A stretch of DNA of 64,000 bases from Spizellomyces sp. 'palustris' (Eukaryota; Chytridiomycota; Chytridiomycetes; Spizellomycetales; Spizellomycetaceae), in NCBI GenBank assembly GCA_006535965.1, contig QEAR01000030.1, forward strand, positions 62,001-126,000. The letters are read 5' to 3'. Position 1 is the first letter of the stretch, and each line of letters begins with the position of its first letter. This document shows, piece by piece, positions 33,901 to 44,001 of this stretch. A model generated the notes under the pieces. The model worked only from the letters and a program-made list of their open reading frames with translations. It did no database searches and was not told where the DNA came from. The translations under genes were made by a program, and so were the position numbers.

Positions 33901-36467
33901 CGGCGATGTTTTGCACAGCAATCCGTTTCCGGGAAGCTTGGAACTACTCGCTCTCCAGGCGGAACTTGAAATTAAGAACAGCCAACTCGCCGCCGTTCTT
34001 GAAAACGACTATGCCCACGTTACCAGTTTACTTGAGCAAATTCAACTAGAAGTGGAAGGATACAAGGAAGAGATTTGGAACTTCCAGACCGCGAATGAAA
34101 CGACCGCTCAGGACATGATGTACCTGCGCCGTGAGCTTGAGGTTCAAACTCGAACAATATTCGAGTTGGAGGCAAAATGGCGGGATGAGAGTGCCGCCAA
34201 GCAAGCGAAAGAAGAGCAAAACAAACGGGAACTGGAAGCTAGGCATCAGGAAATATTATTGGAAGAAACTGCAGAATTGAAAGAACGCATTGAAGAGCTC
34301 ACCCAAGTCGGTGCTTTTTGTGCTTTATGTAGTGTAATGAATGTGGCTGACCTGGGATTGATTGTAGGAATTGCGTCAAACTCAGTTACGCTTGGAGGAA
34401 GCAGAGAACGGCAAGTATGCTTTGCAAGAACAGCAGCAGAGAATTCTCCTGGAGAAGACAACAAATCTGAAAGAGCGGAACGACCAGCTCGCCCAGGTCC
34501 GTGCTTATAGTATTTTATATTGTGTGATTAAAAGGCTAACCTCTGGATATAGGAGTTGCGCCAAACTCGGTTACGTTTAGAGGAGGCAGAGAACAGCAAG
34601 CATCTTTTGCAAGAACAACAGCAGAGAATTCTACTGGAGAAAACAACAAAGCTTAAAGATCGGAACGAACAGCTCACACAAGTCCGTTCTCTTCTTGATA
34701 CTTATAAACTCCAATGGTGTTGCTAACCTGGGCGCTATATAGGAGCTGCACCAAACTCAACTACGTGTGGAGAAAACAGACAAGGAGAAGCGTGAGCTGC
34801 AAGAACAACATCAGAGAATTCTAGTGGAGAAAACGACAAGGGTTAAAGATCTGAACGAACGGCTCACACAAGTTCGTGCTGTAATTTTTATATATGTAGT
34901 ATATGTGTGCGGCTAACTTGGGCGTTGTGGTAGGAGCTGCACCAAACTCAATTACGCCTAGAGAAGGCAGACAAAGACAAGTGTGAACTGCAAGACCAAC
35001 ATCAGAGGATTCTAGGAGAGAAAACAAAACTTAGAGATCGGAATGAACAGCTCACACAAGTACGTGCTTTGGATAGTGTGACATGTTATCAATGTGGCTA
35101 ATCTGAACGTGCTTGCAGGACCTTCGCCAAGGTGATGTACGTTTGGCCGAGGCGCGGAGAAATATTGAGAATATAAAAGCGGTAACTTCAGCGCTTAACG
35201 GTTGGATGGCCATGCACGACATTTAATCGATGATATGCCGTAGGAATTGAAGACCAAGATTGAGATGATTGACAGACTAGAAAGCACTATCCGTGAATTG
35301 CAACGACAGGGAGCGGACGTTGAACTGCTCAAACAAAAAATCCGCGATATAGAGAAGGACAAGTCAACAAAAGAAAGAGCCCTTGAGCAAGCAAAATCAA
35401 CCATTCGTGATTTGCAGGACGATGCTTCCAGAGACCGAAAAATGTACAGCGAACAAAAAGAGAGGTTCCTCCGCCATATCAAAGATTGTGAGGGAGCGAT
35501 GCTGACGGTCAGCCAGCAACTGCAAGTGATATTGACCATGAATAACATACTTCAAACTATCCCTGGTGTGAAGGTACTCCATTTGTAGGGTCACGTAGCC
35601 ATATCATACCAAGACTGACTCAGAATACCAATGAATTTAGTTTGAAGAAAAGCCGTCGAAGAATTTCGAAGACATGAAGAAGCAGGTTACTGTTAACATC
35701 CAACATGTAAATGCCGTGATGGCGCACTATCGGACAACATTGCAAAAGATGGAGAAGGATATGATGAAAAACCGCCGGTTGGTTTGCATTAACGCGTGAT
35801 TGGCATGTGGACCTCTAGTATAATAACCTTGCATGTTGCAATGTTTAGAGAATGGGCGGAAAAGTCTGCTTCCAAGGAGGCGCAATTGACACGTCTGGAG
35901 GACGCGGCACGCGCTACTAAGGTACTTGTTGCAATAGGCCCGTTCAACAAGAATAACTTGCTGCTGACACATCGTCACAACAGGAGAGTACATCTGCTTT
36001 AGAGGAGCAGGTAAAACGCTTGCAGCTGGAGCACGAGCAGAAAAAGGGCCAACTTGGAGTTACCGATCGGAAGAGACGCGTACGCGTGGACAGTCTCGAG
36101 ACCAGAGTGCTGGCTGAAGAGGCAAAGGCTGAAAAGGAAACTATATGTTTCTTGCAACGAAGGGTTGAAAAACTGGAGAATCTCCTACACGAAGCACATG
36201 GACAAATTGTGTCAGAACGAGAGAGTGTGCGGATAAGAGTTGATGAAGTGCTGAGACAGAAACGGTATGTAAATCCCACCATCTCTCGCCATCTGACATA
36301 TATATTGACCATGTGTTCTCTAAACTCTTTGCAGATCGATGGAGATCTTATATGACAAGATGGAACGGAGAGTGGAATATATGGAAAAATGGAAACAGCG
36401 ACATAAGAAAATCTGTCGGCGGCCAAATTCACCGGACCCCAAAGAAATGGAAGAGGCTTTGATGTAA
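30984..36467 (+). CDS. centrosomin-motif (CM1) coiled-coil protein, likely microtubule-organising-centre scaffold
   Basis: Fifteen exons join in frame to 1,531 residues: 30984-31730, 31793-31900, 31964-32005, 32067-32423, 32495-34306, 34368-34496, 34553-34681, 34743-34871, 34934-35059, 35119-35181, 35244-35573, 35641-35777, 35849-35921, 35984-36264 and 36335-36467. The first ~250 residues are acidic and low in structure. Exon 2 then encodes VMQRLRKDNINLKMRIFFEE, which fits the centrosomin motif 1 consensus (leucine-rich helix with R/K-E/D-N-x-x-LK-x-RI-x-F). CM1 recruits and activates gamma-tubulin complexes in Cnn, CDK5RAP2, Mto1 and Pcp1. The remaining ~1,230 residues are nearly all coiled coil and contain three sets of internal repeats (listed separately). 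No PACT, CM2 or other known C-terminal anchor was recognised. Loss of CM1 similarity in a profile search would reduce this to an unclassified coiled-coil protein. Confidence 0.75.
32121..32414 (+). repeat. two-copy 147-nt internal repeat in exon 4 of the CM1 gene
   Basis: Copies begin at 32121 and 32268 (period 147 nt, 49 codons). Each encodes YEELRQ...R-D-E, EESK, DSAKANEELKK and NNSL. The copies are diverged at a modest number of positions and keep the frame. Confidence 0.85.
33154..33795 (+). repeat. near-identical long tandem repeat (period 387 nt) in exon 5 of the CM1 gene
   Basis: The segment 33154-33408 recurs at 33541-33795. By eye the two ~255-nt blocks differ at only two bases (near 33200 versus 33587, and near 33349 versus 33736). 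The period of 387 nt is exactly 129 codons, so the frame is kept. An older, more diverged copy of the same unit begins about 32935. Confidence 0.9.
34307..35118 (+). repeat. tandem exon-intron duplication series in the CM1 gene
   Basis: Four successive exons start at 34368, 34553, 34743 and 34934 and measure 129, 129, 129 and 126 nt. All are phase 0 at both ends and each encodes EL-x-QT-x-LR-x-E ... QRIL-x-EKT ... N-x-x-L-x-Q. The five flanking introns (56-62 nt) share donors such as GTCCGTGC, GTTCGTGC and GTACGTGC and an internal GGCTAAC/T-like branch region. The unit length is 185-191 nt. Confidence 0.92.
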
Positions 36468-36769
36468 ATATTAGTATACTCTAATTTGTCGGAGAGGAGA
36501 ATTATACATTAGGCCCTGTAAACACTATTGTAAATACTATTGGCAAAACAATAGCCATAAAATGATCTACCGAAATGATCTACCGACCCCATTCGGCGCC
36601 CCAACACAACAAGCAGACAAGATTTTATGAATATTGCATTGGGAGGATATGAGTACGGTTGGGACATGCATGTACTAGCTTCAGATGAGGAGTCCGCTTC
36701 ACTATCTCCTACCAAGAATCAGAAAGTTTTGACTAGCATCCGTAACCACTAACCCTCTGCCTAGCTTGG
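36468..36769. other. convergent 3' region between CM1 and GPAT genes
   Basis: About 300 bp. It includes a short direct repeat AATGATCTACCGA near 36560-36585. No gene is seen. Confidence 0.45.
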
Positions 36770-39185
36770 CTATAGCGAGTGGGCTCGTCTCTGCCTAACA
36801 TCCCCCCACACGCCCTGAACAACACCCCGCGTTTCGTCTCTGAACAGAAATACGTCATCAGAAAACTCGCGCTCATCCACTTCATCCCATCGGAAATCCT
36901 GTGTTTGAAAACCTTCTCCCCTCCGCAGCTTTTGTGCCAACCGCAAACCATAGTCAACGTCCTCCGCCCTGACGATACGTGTACTATGAAAGTCGGGTCC
37001 ATATAATTCCGGGCCCAATTCGTCTATTCCCGTCGCAATGCGCTCCGCCAGATCCTGCCGCATATCACGAAGGGGTTGAACTGAGGATCCCGCCACAACA
37101 GCCATCCAAAGTGGCCGAAGGGATTTGAAGATGTCGGCGCCATGGTCGTAACAGTGAATCGTTGCCCAGGTGAGGATGGGAATGGCGGTCGCAATGACAG
37201 CAGCGATTATCAAGCTGGGACGACGACCAAGATCAAGTATGAAATATGACACCAGGAAAGACGTCAACTATAGAGTTGGCAGGTGAGCCAAGGATAACCG
37301 ATATGAGGGAAGGGTCTGTAGGTCAATGAAACTTACAGTGTACAAGAACCAGAACACAGGAACCAAGAAAACGGTCGTGAGCACCTTCCACGTTGCAACA
37401 ACATCTTTGCCCCAAATTTTGACGTTGGACCCTGCCTTTGCCTCTGCAATAGACGATTGGTTACAGCGTGATCTTTCATGCAAAAAACTTTGACGGAGTA
37501 GTACAACAGACAACAATACTTACCAACCATCTTAGCAGCCGCAACGCGTCTGGCAGTATGCCAGATAGGAGCTGTCAGGACAAGACTACCAGAGGGGATC
37601 AGAAACACAAATTCACTTTCCAAATCCTGTGCATTTCCATACCCTGGAAGCCCGAAAAATGCGAAGACAAAAAGTTCGATAACACGAGCCAGCAACCGAC
37701 TCAGAGCCCACAAACGTCCAACAGCGGTTCGCTGGACTTGATGGTCCCGAATGCCGTAATAAGAAAGAAGGCGGTTATACTCAAGAACGCGAACAGTGAA
37801 TTCTTGAACGCGTGGGTCATTTCTGTATTTCAGGTAGCCCTGCGAGCCTCAACTGTAAATCACAAACTTTAAACCATCTTCCGTCGCATGCAGAAGACAT
37901 ACCTCAGTAAAACGACGAGACAGTTGCAGAGTTTGATCCAGGTTAAGACGCTTGTGCGGGGGTTTGTACATGCGCCTGGCAGCTTGGATTACCTGCTCAA
38001 CAACATCAGTACCAAACGAATAAATACATTCGACAACGGGATTTGAGGAACACACCATCAATGTATCATAATCGGGGGCCGTTGTGGTAATAGCCTTTAG
38101 ACTTGTGTAAATGGTATCTAATAGAATTGCACATGCTGCACGCTTCTCGGTACCACCTTTGCCATACTGTGCCACTAATTCGTTGGGAACCTGGATTGGA
38201 TCTCCGAATTCGATGACGGCACGAGATCGGAACTACAGTTTATCAGTCAGTGACAGATGGCGAGATCGCAACCAAATGCAGTTTTGCACGCCGATCCCTA
38301 CCTTGTCAGCATGGAAATAATTCAATCCAACGGGTACAATTTGAACGTTGAGGTCAGGGTTTTTGTACATTGCCCCGAGGGCCATTAGTGTAACACCCGC
38401 CTTTAAAGGTAGAAGTTCCGGCCGATCATGAGAACCCCCTTCAGGAAAGATACCAACACACTCTCCCCTTTCCAATCGCTCCGTTACGGCATTAAACATA
38501 TCTGCTTGATCTACATGCGGGATCACTTTATAGGACGTCCCGCCTTCCGATGAAAGGAGGGCCACCGCTTCTTTGCACTCCACCGCACGTTTGATTTTCA
38601 CTTCCGTGTCTGAAAGAACCTCAACAACCTCTAATGCGCCAGCGTCTTGTGGGAGTTTAACCAATGCCCGGAAGTGGAGCACACGCGTGAATTCGGCTAA
38701 AACAGAAGCATTTATAAAAGAACTAAGCTTAACAAATGATAGTAGAACAACATACTGTCAATGCCTCTCAAAATCAAAGGATTTTCCTTATCCATGTATA
38801 TCTTGCCTTTGCCGGCTTTCACCAAATCCTGAGGTCGGACAACTGGGACTATTCCAACATTCATATTAGTCACGAGAGTTTCATTCATCTATTGCATGTG
38901 ACAGCAGAGTCAAGCTGCACTGTACTCACTCGCTCCCATGATCCGGGCTGGGATGCCGATATGTGGCTTGTCCATGCTCTTCTTTGCGGCCAGAAATCCA
39001 ACGCGGCGTCCACAGTTGGTAAGGAGCATGAGAGGGTCAACAAACTGGTTGGCATGAGGTGCGACGCAAAAAATAACCGGACCGCTGGGTGGAATTTTGT
39101 GGGAGCCGCGACTCTTCACCTCCCGAAAGAAGCCCCGAAGGGCGAGAGAGAAGAAGGCCACAAGCAAGTCGTAAATCGAGAACAT
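36770..39185 (-). CDS. SCT1: glycerol-3-phosphate / dihydroxyacetone-phosphate acyltransferase (Gpt2/Sct1 type)
   Basis: Eight exons (39185-38930, 38848-38756, 38696-38302, 38232-38056, 37992-37903, 37839-37524, 37443-37337, 37267-36770) give 643 residues. Start ATG is 39185 (MFSIYDLLVAFFS). It catalyses the first acylation of glycerolipid synthesis in the ER membrane. Acyltransferase motifs are PHANQFVDP (block I), GECVGIFPEGGSHDRPEL (block III) and VQIVPVGLNYF (block IV). Fungal Gpt2/Sct1 landmarks also appear: LRGFFREV, IPVVRPQDL, IQAARRMYKP, GIRDHQV and GKDVVATWKVL. Hydrophobic helices lie at the N-terminus and around residues 365-500 (FVFAFFGLP, FLVPVFWFLY, LIIAAVIATAIPIL). The fourth intron, 38055-37993, is 63 nt with no in-frame stop, so retention would insert 21 residues. 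SCT1 and GPT2 are yeast paralogues; which one this matches is not resolved. Confidence 0.93.
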
Positions 39186-39636
39186 GTCTATCCGATCGAA
39201 ATTATAATATGCCAAGCGTTAGCGGGCCCCTTCACATCCGTTTCTCGCAGCAAGCCAATGAGGTTCGGGAAGATGAGAAAATGGTGCCAACGGTTTTACC
39301 CACCGGCCACTTCCGATGCTTGTTTGAGTCTGCCGTTGCATGTCGTAAGAATCCCAAAAATGGTTATATTGCAGAACGTTCGGTAAATGCACGTGACATA
39401 GTCCACGTGACGTTAGGTTTTCTTTCGCAACGCTGCGGGCAGGCAGCAACTTTTCCTTTTTTCCTGTCTCGAGCTCGTTGATAACCGAGTAACTACTTGG
39501 TTCGAGAACATCCCTTTGATTCAGGTACGTGTCAATGTCGAGGACGAATGCTTGGCGGGGAGCGTCATGTCGCTATTTTGCGGGCTGGGAATGACCCAAG
39601 AAAACTGACAAAAGTTGTCCATTTAGGTGATCCACA
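39186..39636. promoter_or_regulatory. divergent promoter of GPAT and RPL21 with two CACGTGAC boxes
   Basis: About 450 bp between two outward starts. CACGTGAC occurs twice on the plus strand with hexamers at 39390-39395 and 39404-39409, 14 bp apart, followed by a pyrimidine-rich tract (about 39440-39475) like those seen at ribosomal-protein transcription starts. CACGTG is the E-box bound by bHLH factors such as Cbf1 or by CACGTGAC-preferring relatives. Binding is inferred. Confidence 0.55.
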
Positions 39637-40474
39637 ATGCCTCACTCATTCGGTTAGTGGATTGTGTTTTGGCGGAAGAGCGCACGTTTCTGCGACTATT
39701 GGGGTGCTTTTGGGCGAGGGATTGGAACTGATTCTGGGGGAAATCTTGCTCCAATAGGTCTCAGGGCGCGGACTAGGCACCTTTTCTCTCGGGACTTCCG
39801 GGCGAAGGGTCCCGTCAAGTTGTCTACCTACCTTAAGACTTACAAGGTTGGTGACATCGTCGACATCAAGGCGAATGGTGCGATCCACAAGGGTATGCCC
39901 CACAAATTCTACCACGGGTACGAGTTTCCGCTTGTTTTCGCAGTTGGAGTATGGGAGATGGATGTTCGGTTGTGGCTTACGACTCATTTATAGCAAAACT
40001 GGTATCATCTACAACGTGACCAAGAGCTCCGTTGGTATCATTGTCAACAAGCAGGTTGGAAACCGCTACATTGAGAAGCGTGTCAACATCCGTGTTGAAC
40101 ACATCAAGCACTCCAACTGCCGATTGGATTTCTTGCGTCGGGTTAAGGCTAATGCTGCTGCCAAGAAGGAAGCCAAGGAGAAGGGTGGTATGTGTCGGAT
40201 TGAAGATGACGGGTCTTAATGGCATTGTGAACCACTCGAATGGATGCTAAGTGGTTTTGCCCCCTAGTCTCTTTCAACTTGAAGCGCCAGCCCGTTGGTC
40301 CTACCAAGGCCCACCATGTGTCCACCAAAAACAACCGCCCTACGACCATCAGCCCTGTCCCATACGAAGGTGAGGTGATCACACAGTTCTACGGATCCTT
40401 GAACTCCTTGCTGACTGTCGTCTGTTATCTTTTTCTTGCGCCGTTCTCGTTCTGCTCTGTTAGCTCTTGTGTAA
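39637..40474 (+). CDS. RPL21: 60S ribosomal protein L21 (eL21)
   Basis: Five exons (39637-39652, 39758-39917, 39994-40187, 40268-40369, 40464-40474) give 160 residues, exactly the usual eL21 length. Sequence landmarks are [109 protein letters not shown] and SPVPYE. The first exon is 16 nt and the last exon only 11 nt (ending ALV), both normal for the split 5' end of ribosomal protein genes but unusual at the 3' end. An AATAAA at 40488-40493 is a likely polyadenylation signal. eL21 sits in the large subunit near 5S rRNA. Confidence 0.97.
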
Positions 40475-40683
40475 TTGTTCACTTTCTAATAAACGCAATT
40501 GGGATGTTCTAAACCACCAGTTTTTCTATTTCGACTTTGATTGCTAGAAAATTAACTCTCTAATGCGTATTACAATGTTCTATGATTAGTTACACGTCAT
40601 TGTCCCATCTGTCTTTTAGGTCTTTTGAGACCTCCAGACGAGTCTGTATCAATAGATCCTATTGATACAGATAGAAACGTTCG

Positions 40684-41751
40684 TCAAACCATCAGAGGAG
40701 GCAGAGGTAAAGATCTATAGGCACGTTTGCTCAACATTGTGATCCTAAGCGGACTCCTTCGAAGTGCAGTCTCCACATAAAAGTAGTGACCACCTGCTTC
40801 CACCATTCCCAGTAGTCGTTCATGCTTCATCAGAGGTCTGATATCCAGTGATGGACGTCCCTCATCGCTTATCACCAGCGGATCGGTCCAAACGTCACTG
40901 AAGGCGTCATCCTCTGAGTCCGCACCTGTGCAACGTCCCCGTGTCATTAGATCCTTGACAGTAGTCCAAAATTTCCCACGTTTAGGCTGCCGCTGCATCT
41001 GCTCGTGCGAGAAGTGGTTCCCGGTGACGTTGCGGAATGCGTACGTGGGAGCATAGTTGGCCTGTCTCCTTTCAAAAATGTTAGGTCTTGGCAATGGCAC
41101 AGATTGAAGACATTGCAGCGAGTTGCTGGGAAACCCCAAATCGTCAAAAACTGCCCCAAACTCGTCTACCATGATCACGTTCCGCGAGGCAGAAAGATCC
41201 TCGACACATTGTTGGCAAGTTGAAGAAAAAGGCTCTAGCAAGCTGCTTGAAGACCCAACCAGTTTTGCTTGACAAGCATTCCAAAATTCCTCCATTAAAT
41301 TCAAAGCTTGTGAAGTTTCTGCGGTGCCTTCATTTGTGTGCTGAGCATTGTACGGACTGACACAAGTATCACGGAGTTCATAAGGGGAGACTCTATCGCT
41401 TTCCATCAATACCTTGTAATCCACGGTATGATTTTGAAATTGGATTAGTCCATTGGATACCGGGCATAGCAAAGGAGGTAAAGGAAATGAGAACTGTGGG
41501 AGAACGCTCATCGGGGCGATCAGCACAGGTGATTCTCTAATCGCCATTCTGCAAGTATCGATCGTGCATGTATCCATATCTGTAAGAGTGGAGGAAGCGC
41601 TATTATCCTGTAAGTACGACGCTATATCATACCTCGTCGTTGAGGCTTTCAGTGACGGCACATCCAACCTGTTTCCCGCGTAACTGTTGATATCACTTGC
41701 AGGTTCTGCCCAGGATCCTATCGCCTCGCTCGTCGCTTTAGACATGTCCAT
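40684..41751 (-). CDS. hypothetical protein, 355 residues, no recognised domain
   Basis: A single uninterrupted frame. It is open up to 41943, but the first good ATG is 41751 (MDMSKATSEAIGSWAEP); the extra upstream part is Ser/Pro/Phe-rich and lies in the divergent promoter with TAF12. The protein is polar and Ser-rich (SYLQDNSASSTLTDMDTC) with several cysteines. The basic stretch RQPKRGKFWTTVKDLMTRGR is followed by an acidic DSEDDAFSDVW, then a more regular C-terminal part (LLGMVEAGGHYFYVETALRR, ITMLSKRAYRSLPLPPL) that could be a small folded domain. The lack of introns in an intron-rich neighbourhood is notable. Function unknown. Confidence 0.55.
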   Translation of the reverse strand: MDMSKATSEAIGSWAEPASDINSYAGNRLDVPSLKASTTRYDIASYLQDNSASSTLTDMDTCTIDTCRMAIRESPVLIAPMSVLPQFSFPLPPLLCPVSNGLIQFQNHTVDYKVLMESDRVSPYELRDTCVSPYNAQHTNEGTAETSQALNLMEEFWNACQAKLVGSSSSLLEPFSSTCQQCVEDLSASRNVIMVDEFGAVFDDLGFPSNSLQCLQSVPLPRPNIFERRQANYAPTYAFRNVTGNHFSHEQMQRQPKRGKFWTTVKDLMTRGRCTGADSEDDAFSDVWTDPLVISDEGRPSLDIRPLMKHERLLGMVEAGGHYFYVETALRRSPLRITMLSKRAYRSLPLPPLMV

Positions 41752-42146
41752 TGCTTCAGTCAAGTAAAGAATAGGAAAAGCACAAAATAAGCCAGGAAAA
41801 CGAAACGGTGGGGAGAGTAGCGAACAAAAGGGCGCTGGGAAGATCGGAGCACTGGGTTGTGTCAGCAGGCTGTCATGGCAACAAGGATCTTGGGAGCTCG
41901 CGTTGTGAATACGTCTAGTAGGATGCACTGTTTGATCTTCCACTTTGGCGATTACTTGAAAACGATAAGAATACCTCCATCATTCGTGGCCAGGCAGAGC
42001 ATGATAGACACCATATAAGCATACTAATGTCAATTGTGAGAAAACCGTGGACATACAATACACTTCACTCTCGTAAGCCAGAGGCTTCGATAGGCGGTCT
42101 GTGGGGAGTTGGGCTGGCTCCTTCCTTGTGCAGACTGAATTAAACA
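41752..42146. promoter_or_regulatory. divergent region between the orphan gene and TAF12
   Basis: About 395 bp between outward-facing starts. The orphan's frame continues through part of it without a better ATG. No other feature is seen. Confidence 0.4.
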
Positions 42147-43513
42147 ATGTCCGACACGACACACTCGGGAAGAGGTCGTGGAAGAGGAAGAGGTCGTGGT
42201 GTTTCGATGGCTCGCATTCCCAGCAGTGCATCAGACACGACATCCACTTCATCTGCAACCTTTGCCTCCCCTGTGGTTCCCCCGAGTACAATGGCAGGCT
42301 CTTCTGCAGTGCGACCAGCGCCGCTTCTTCGGTCACAGTCTGTACCCCAATATTCCTCCTCCCCACTTGCCGTCGCTGTGTCCCTTCCCGGCTCGCCAAC
42401 TACAGCCACGACTGCCGCCGGAAACGTTTTTCACTACCAGCCCGGTCACCCACAATATCCAACATACTTGGCTGCTCTGCATTATTACATGAACCAATAC
42501 AATGTAGCGTCTCCTAACGGGAACACCGCTACTTTACCAGGAGCATCACCTTCATCTACTCCCGGCGGCACACCTGTTGCGTCCCCCCAGAATCCTTCCG
42601 ATTTCCAAAGACAAGCCAGCATATCAAGTACAGTTCCAGGGCTGGAGCATGCAGCAGGGTCTATAATGACAGGTGAGCAACTGTTGACAGCAATTATGTC
42701 CTACTGGTGGGGATAGAGGGTTAACATAAATAACGAATAAGGCGCGGCAAGCACCCAACATAACCGTCAAACTCCCAACACGGCACGTAACATGCATTCC
42801 TCAATCATCTCAAGTCTGTCAGCAAACTTGCAAGCAGCGTCCTCTCGACCGCCTATGCTTCCAGGAGCGGCAGGACTATCCACACGACCCACCATGCCCC
42901 CTGTTGACCCCAGTACTCTACCAATATTGACGAAAGATAGAATACGGCATATGGTGGCTCAGGTGGATCCATTGCAGAGGTTGGAAAATGATGTCGAAGA
43001 GGTGTGACTTCTGCATGCAGCTGCAACGTAACTTCCACAACTCATCATCACTCCAATGACAATAGATGATGCTGGAGATTGCCAATGATTTCATTGCACG
43101 GGTAACTGAAAAGGCATGCAAGTTGGCACGGCATCGGGGCTCGGACTCTGTCGGCGTGCGGGATGCAAGAATACCGCTGGGTATGTGCAGGCTCCTGCCT
43201 TGTGCTTTATTCATATTGTTACCATCATGGTCCCCCCTCTTATGCCAGTTTACTTCTAGAACAAGACTGGGGTATTCGCGTTCCGGGTTTTGGCGCAGAT
43301 GCACGTGACCGTGATGACAGGGAAGAGCCTTCCGGCGAGAAAGACACACTCACAGATACAGAGAAAACTCGTCAACACATTGCTAGAATGCAAAAAGTTC
43401 GGGAAGCAATTCGCGATGCTGGACGTGGGAAGCACATGCACAACGGGGCAGGAGGTGTCAAAAAGATCGTGGGGAAGGGAAAGGATAAAGCAAAGGAAAA
43501 AAGGCGCAGTTGA
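42147..43513 (+). CDS. TAF12: TFIID/SAGA subunit TAF12 (histone-fold)
   Basis: Four exons (42147-42672, 42742-43001, 43066-43180, 43260-43513) give 384 residues. The N-terminus starts with RG repeats (SGRGRGRGRGRG) and a long Ser/Thr/Pro-rich low-complexity region to about residue 235. The histone fold (about 237-305) is diagnostic: ILTKDRIRHMVAQVDP, LENDVEEMMLEIANDFI, ACKLARHRGSDSVGVRD and LEQDWGIRVPGFG. It lines up with human TAF12 residue by residue across the VRD-x-LE splice. TAF12 pairs with TAF4 in TFIID and with Ada1 in SAGA. The basic, charged C-terminus (KIVGKGKDKAKEKRRS) is typical of fungal orthologues. The final splice was chosen because it alone restores the LEQDW strand. Confidence 0.93.
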
Positions 43514-44001
43514 ACAGGGTCGCCACTGCTGTATGGTGTACGCGTGCACTTTGAAGCAACATGTAGATACTATTTTGGATCGTGTCCATTTTCCTGCGAC
43601 CGACTCCATATCTGTGCTCTTAACAGTACGTCCTCTGCTCTCTCGCTCTGGCAAACTCTCGCAAGGCTTGAATAATAAGCTACAGTGTCGAAAAGTGGGT
43701 AAATCTATCCGCTTTGCCATAGATGTCATTGTTTCAATGCCTGTCATGGTCCAATGCAGACAAAGACAGCGCGGGGGAGTTACAAGGTGTTTACGTAATC
43801 TTTCTTAGTGACCACGTCTGCGCTACCTTTCCGTGATCGACGCTCCAGCGCAAATTGTAGGCAATCCTATGAGCAGAATCCTGCGCTGTCTTAGTACCGC
43901 ACGGCGCGGAAATAGGTTTCCGCCTTCCCGGTATTTGTGGGCACTAGAAGGTACATTGTACTTTGCGCGGAGACAGAACGAACATTTTATAAATTTTGTT
44001 C
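43514..44001. other. intergenic region between TAF12 and the Myb gene
   Basis: About 490 bp holding the TAF12 3' region and the Myb promoter. The frame 43290-43808 (+) overlaps TAF12 in another frame and is not supported. Confidence 0.45.

Noticed and set aside
34307-35118. Regular repeat spacing of about 187 nt that could suggest a CRISPR or satellite array
   Set aside because: The repeats are phase-0 coding exons with GT-AG introns inside one coiled-coil gene.
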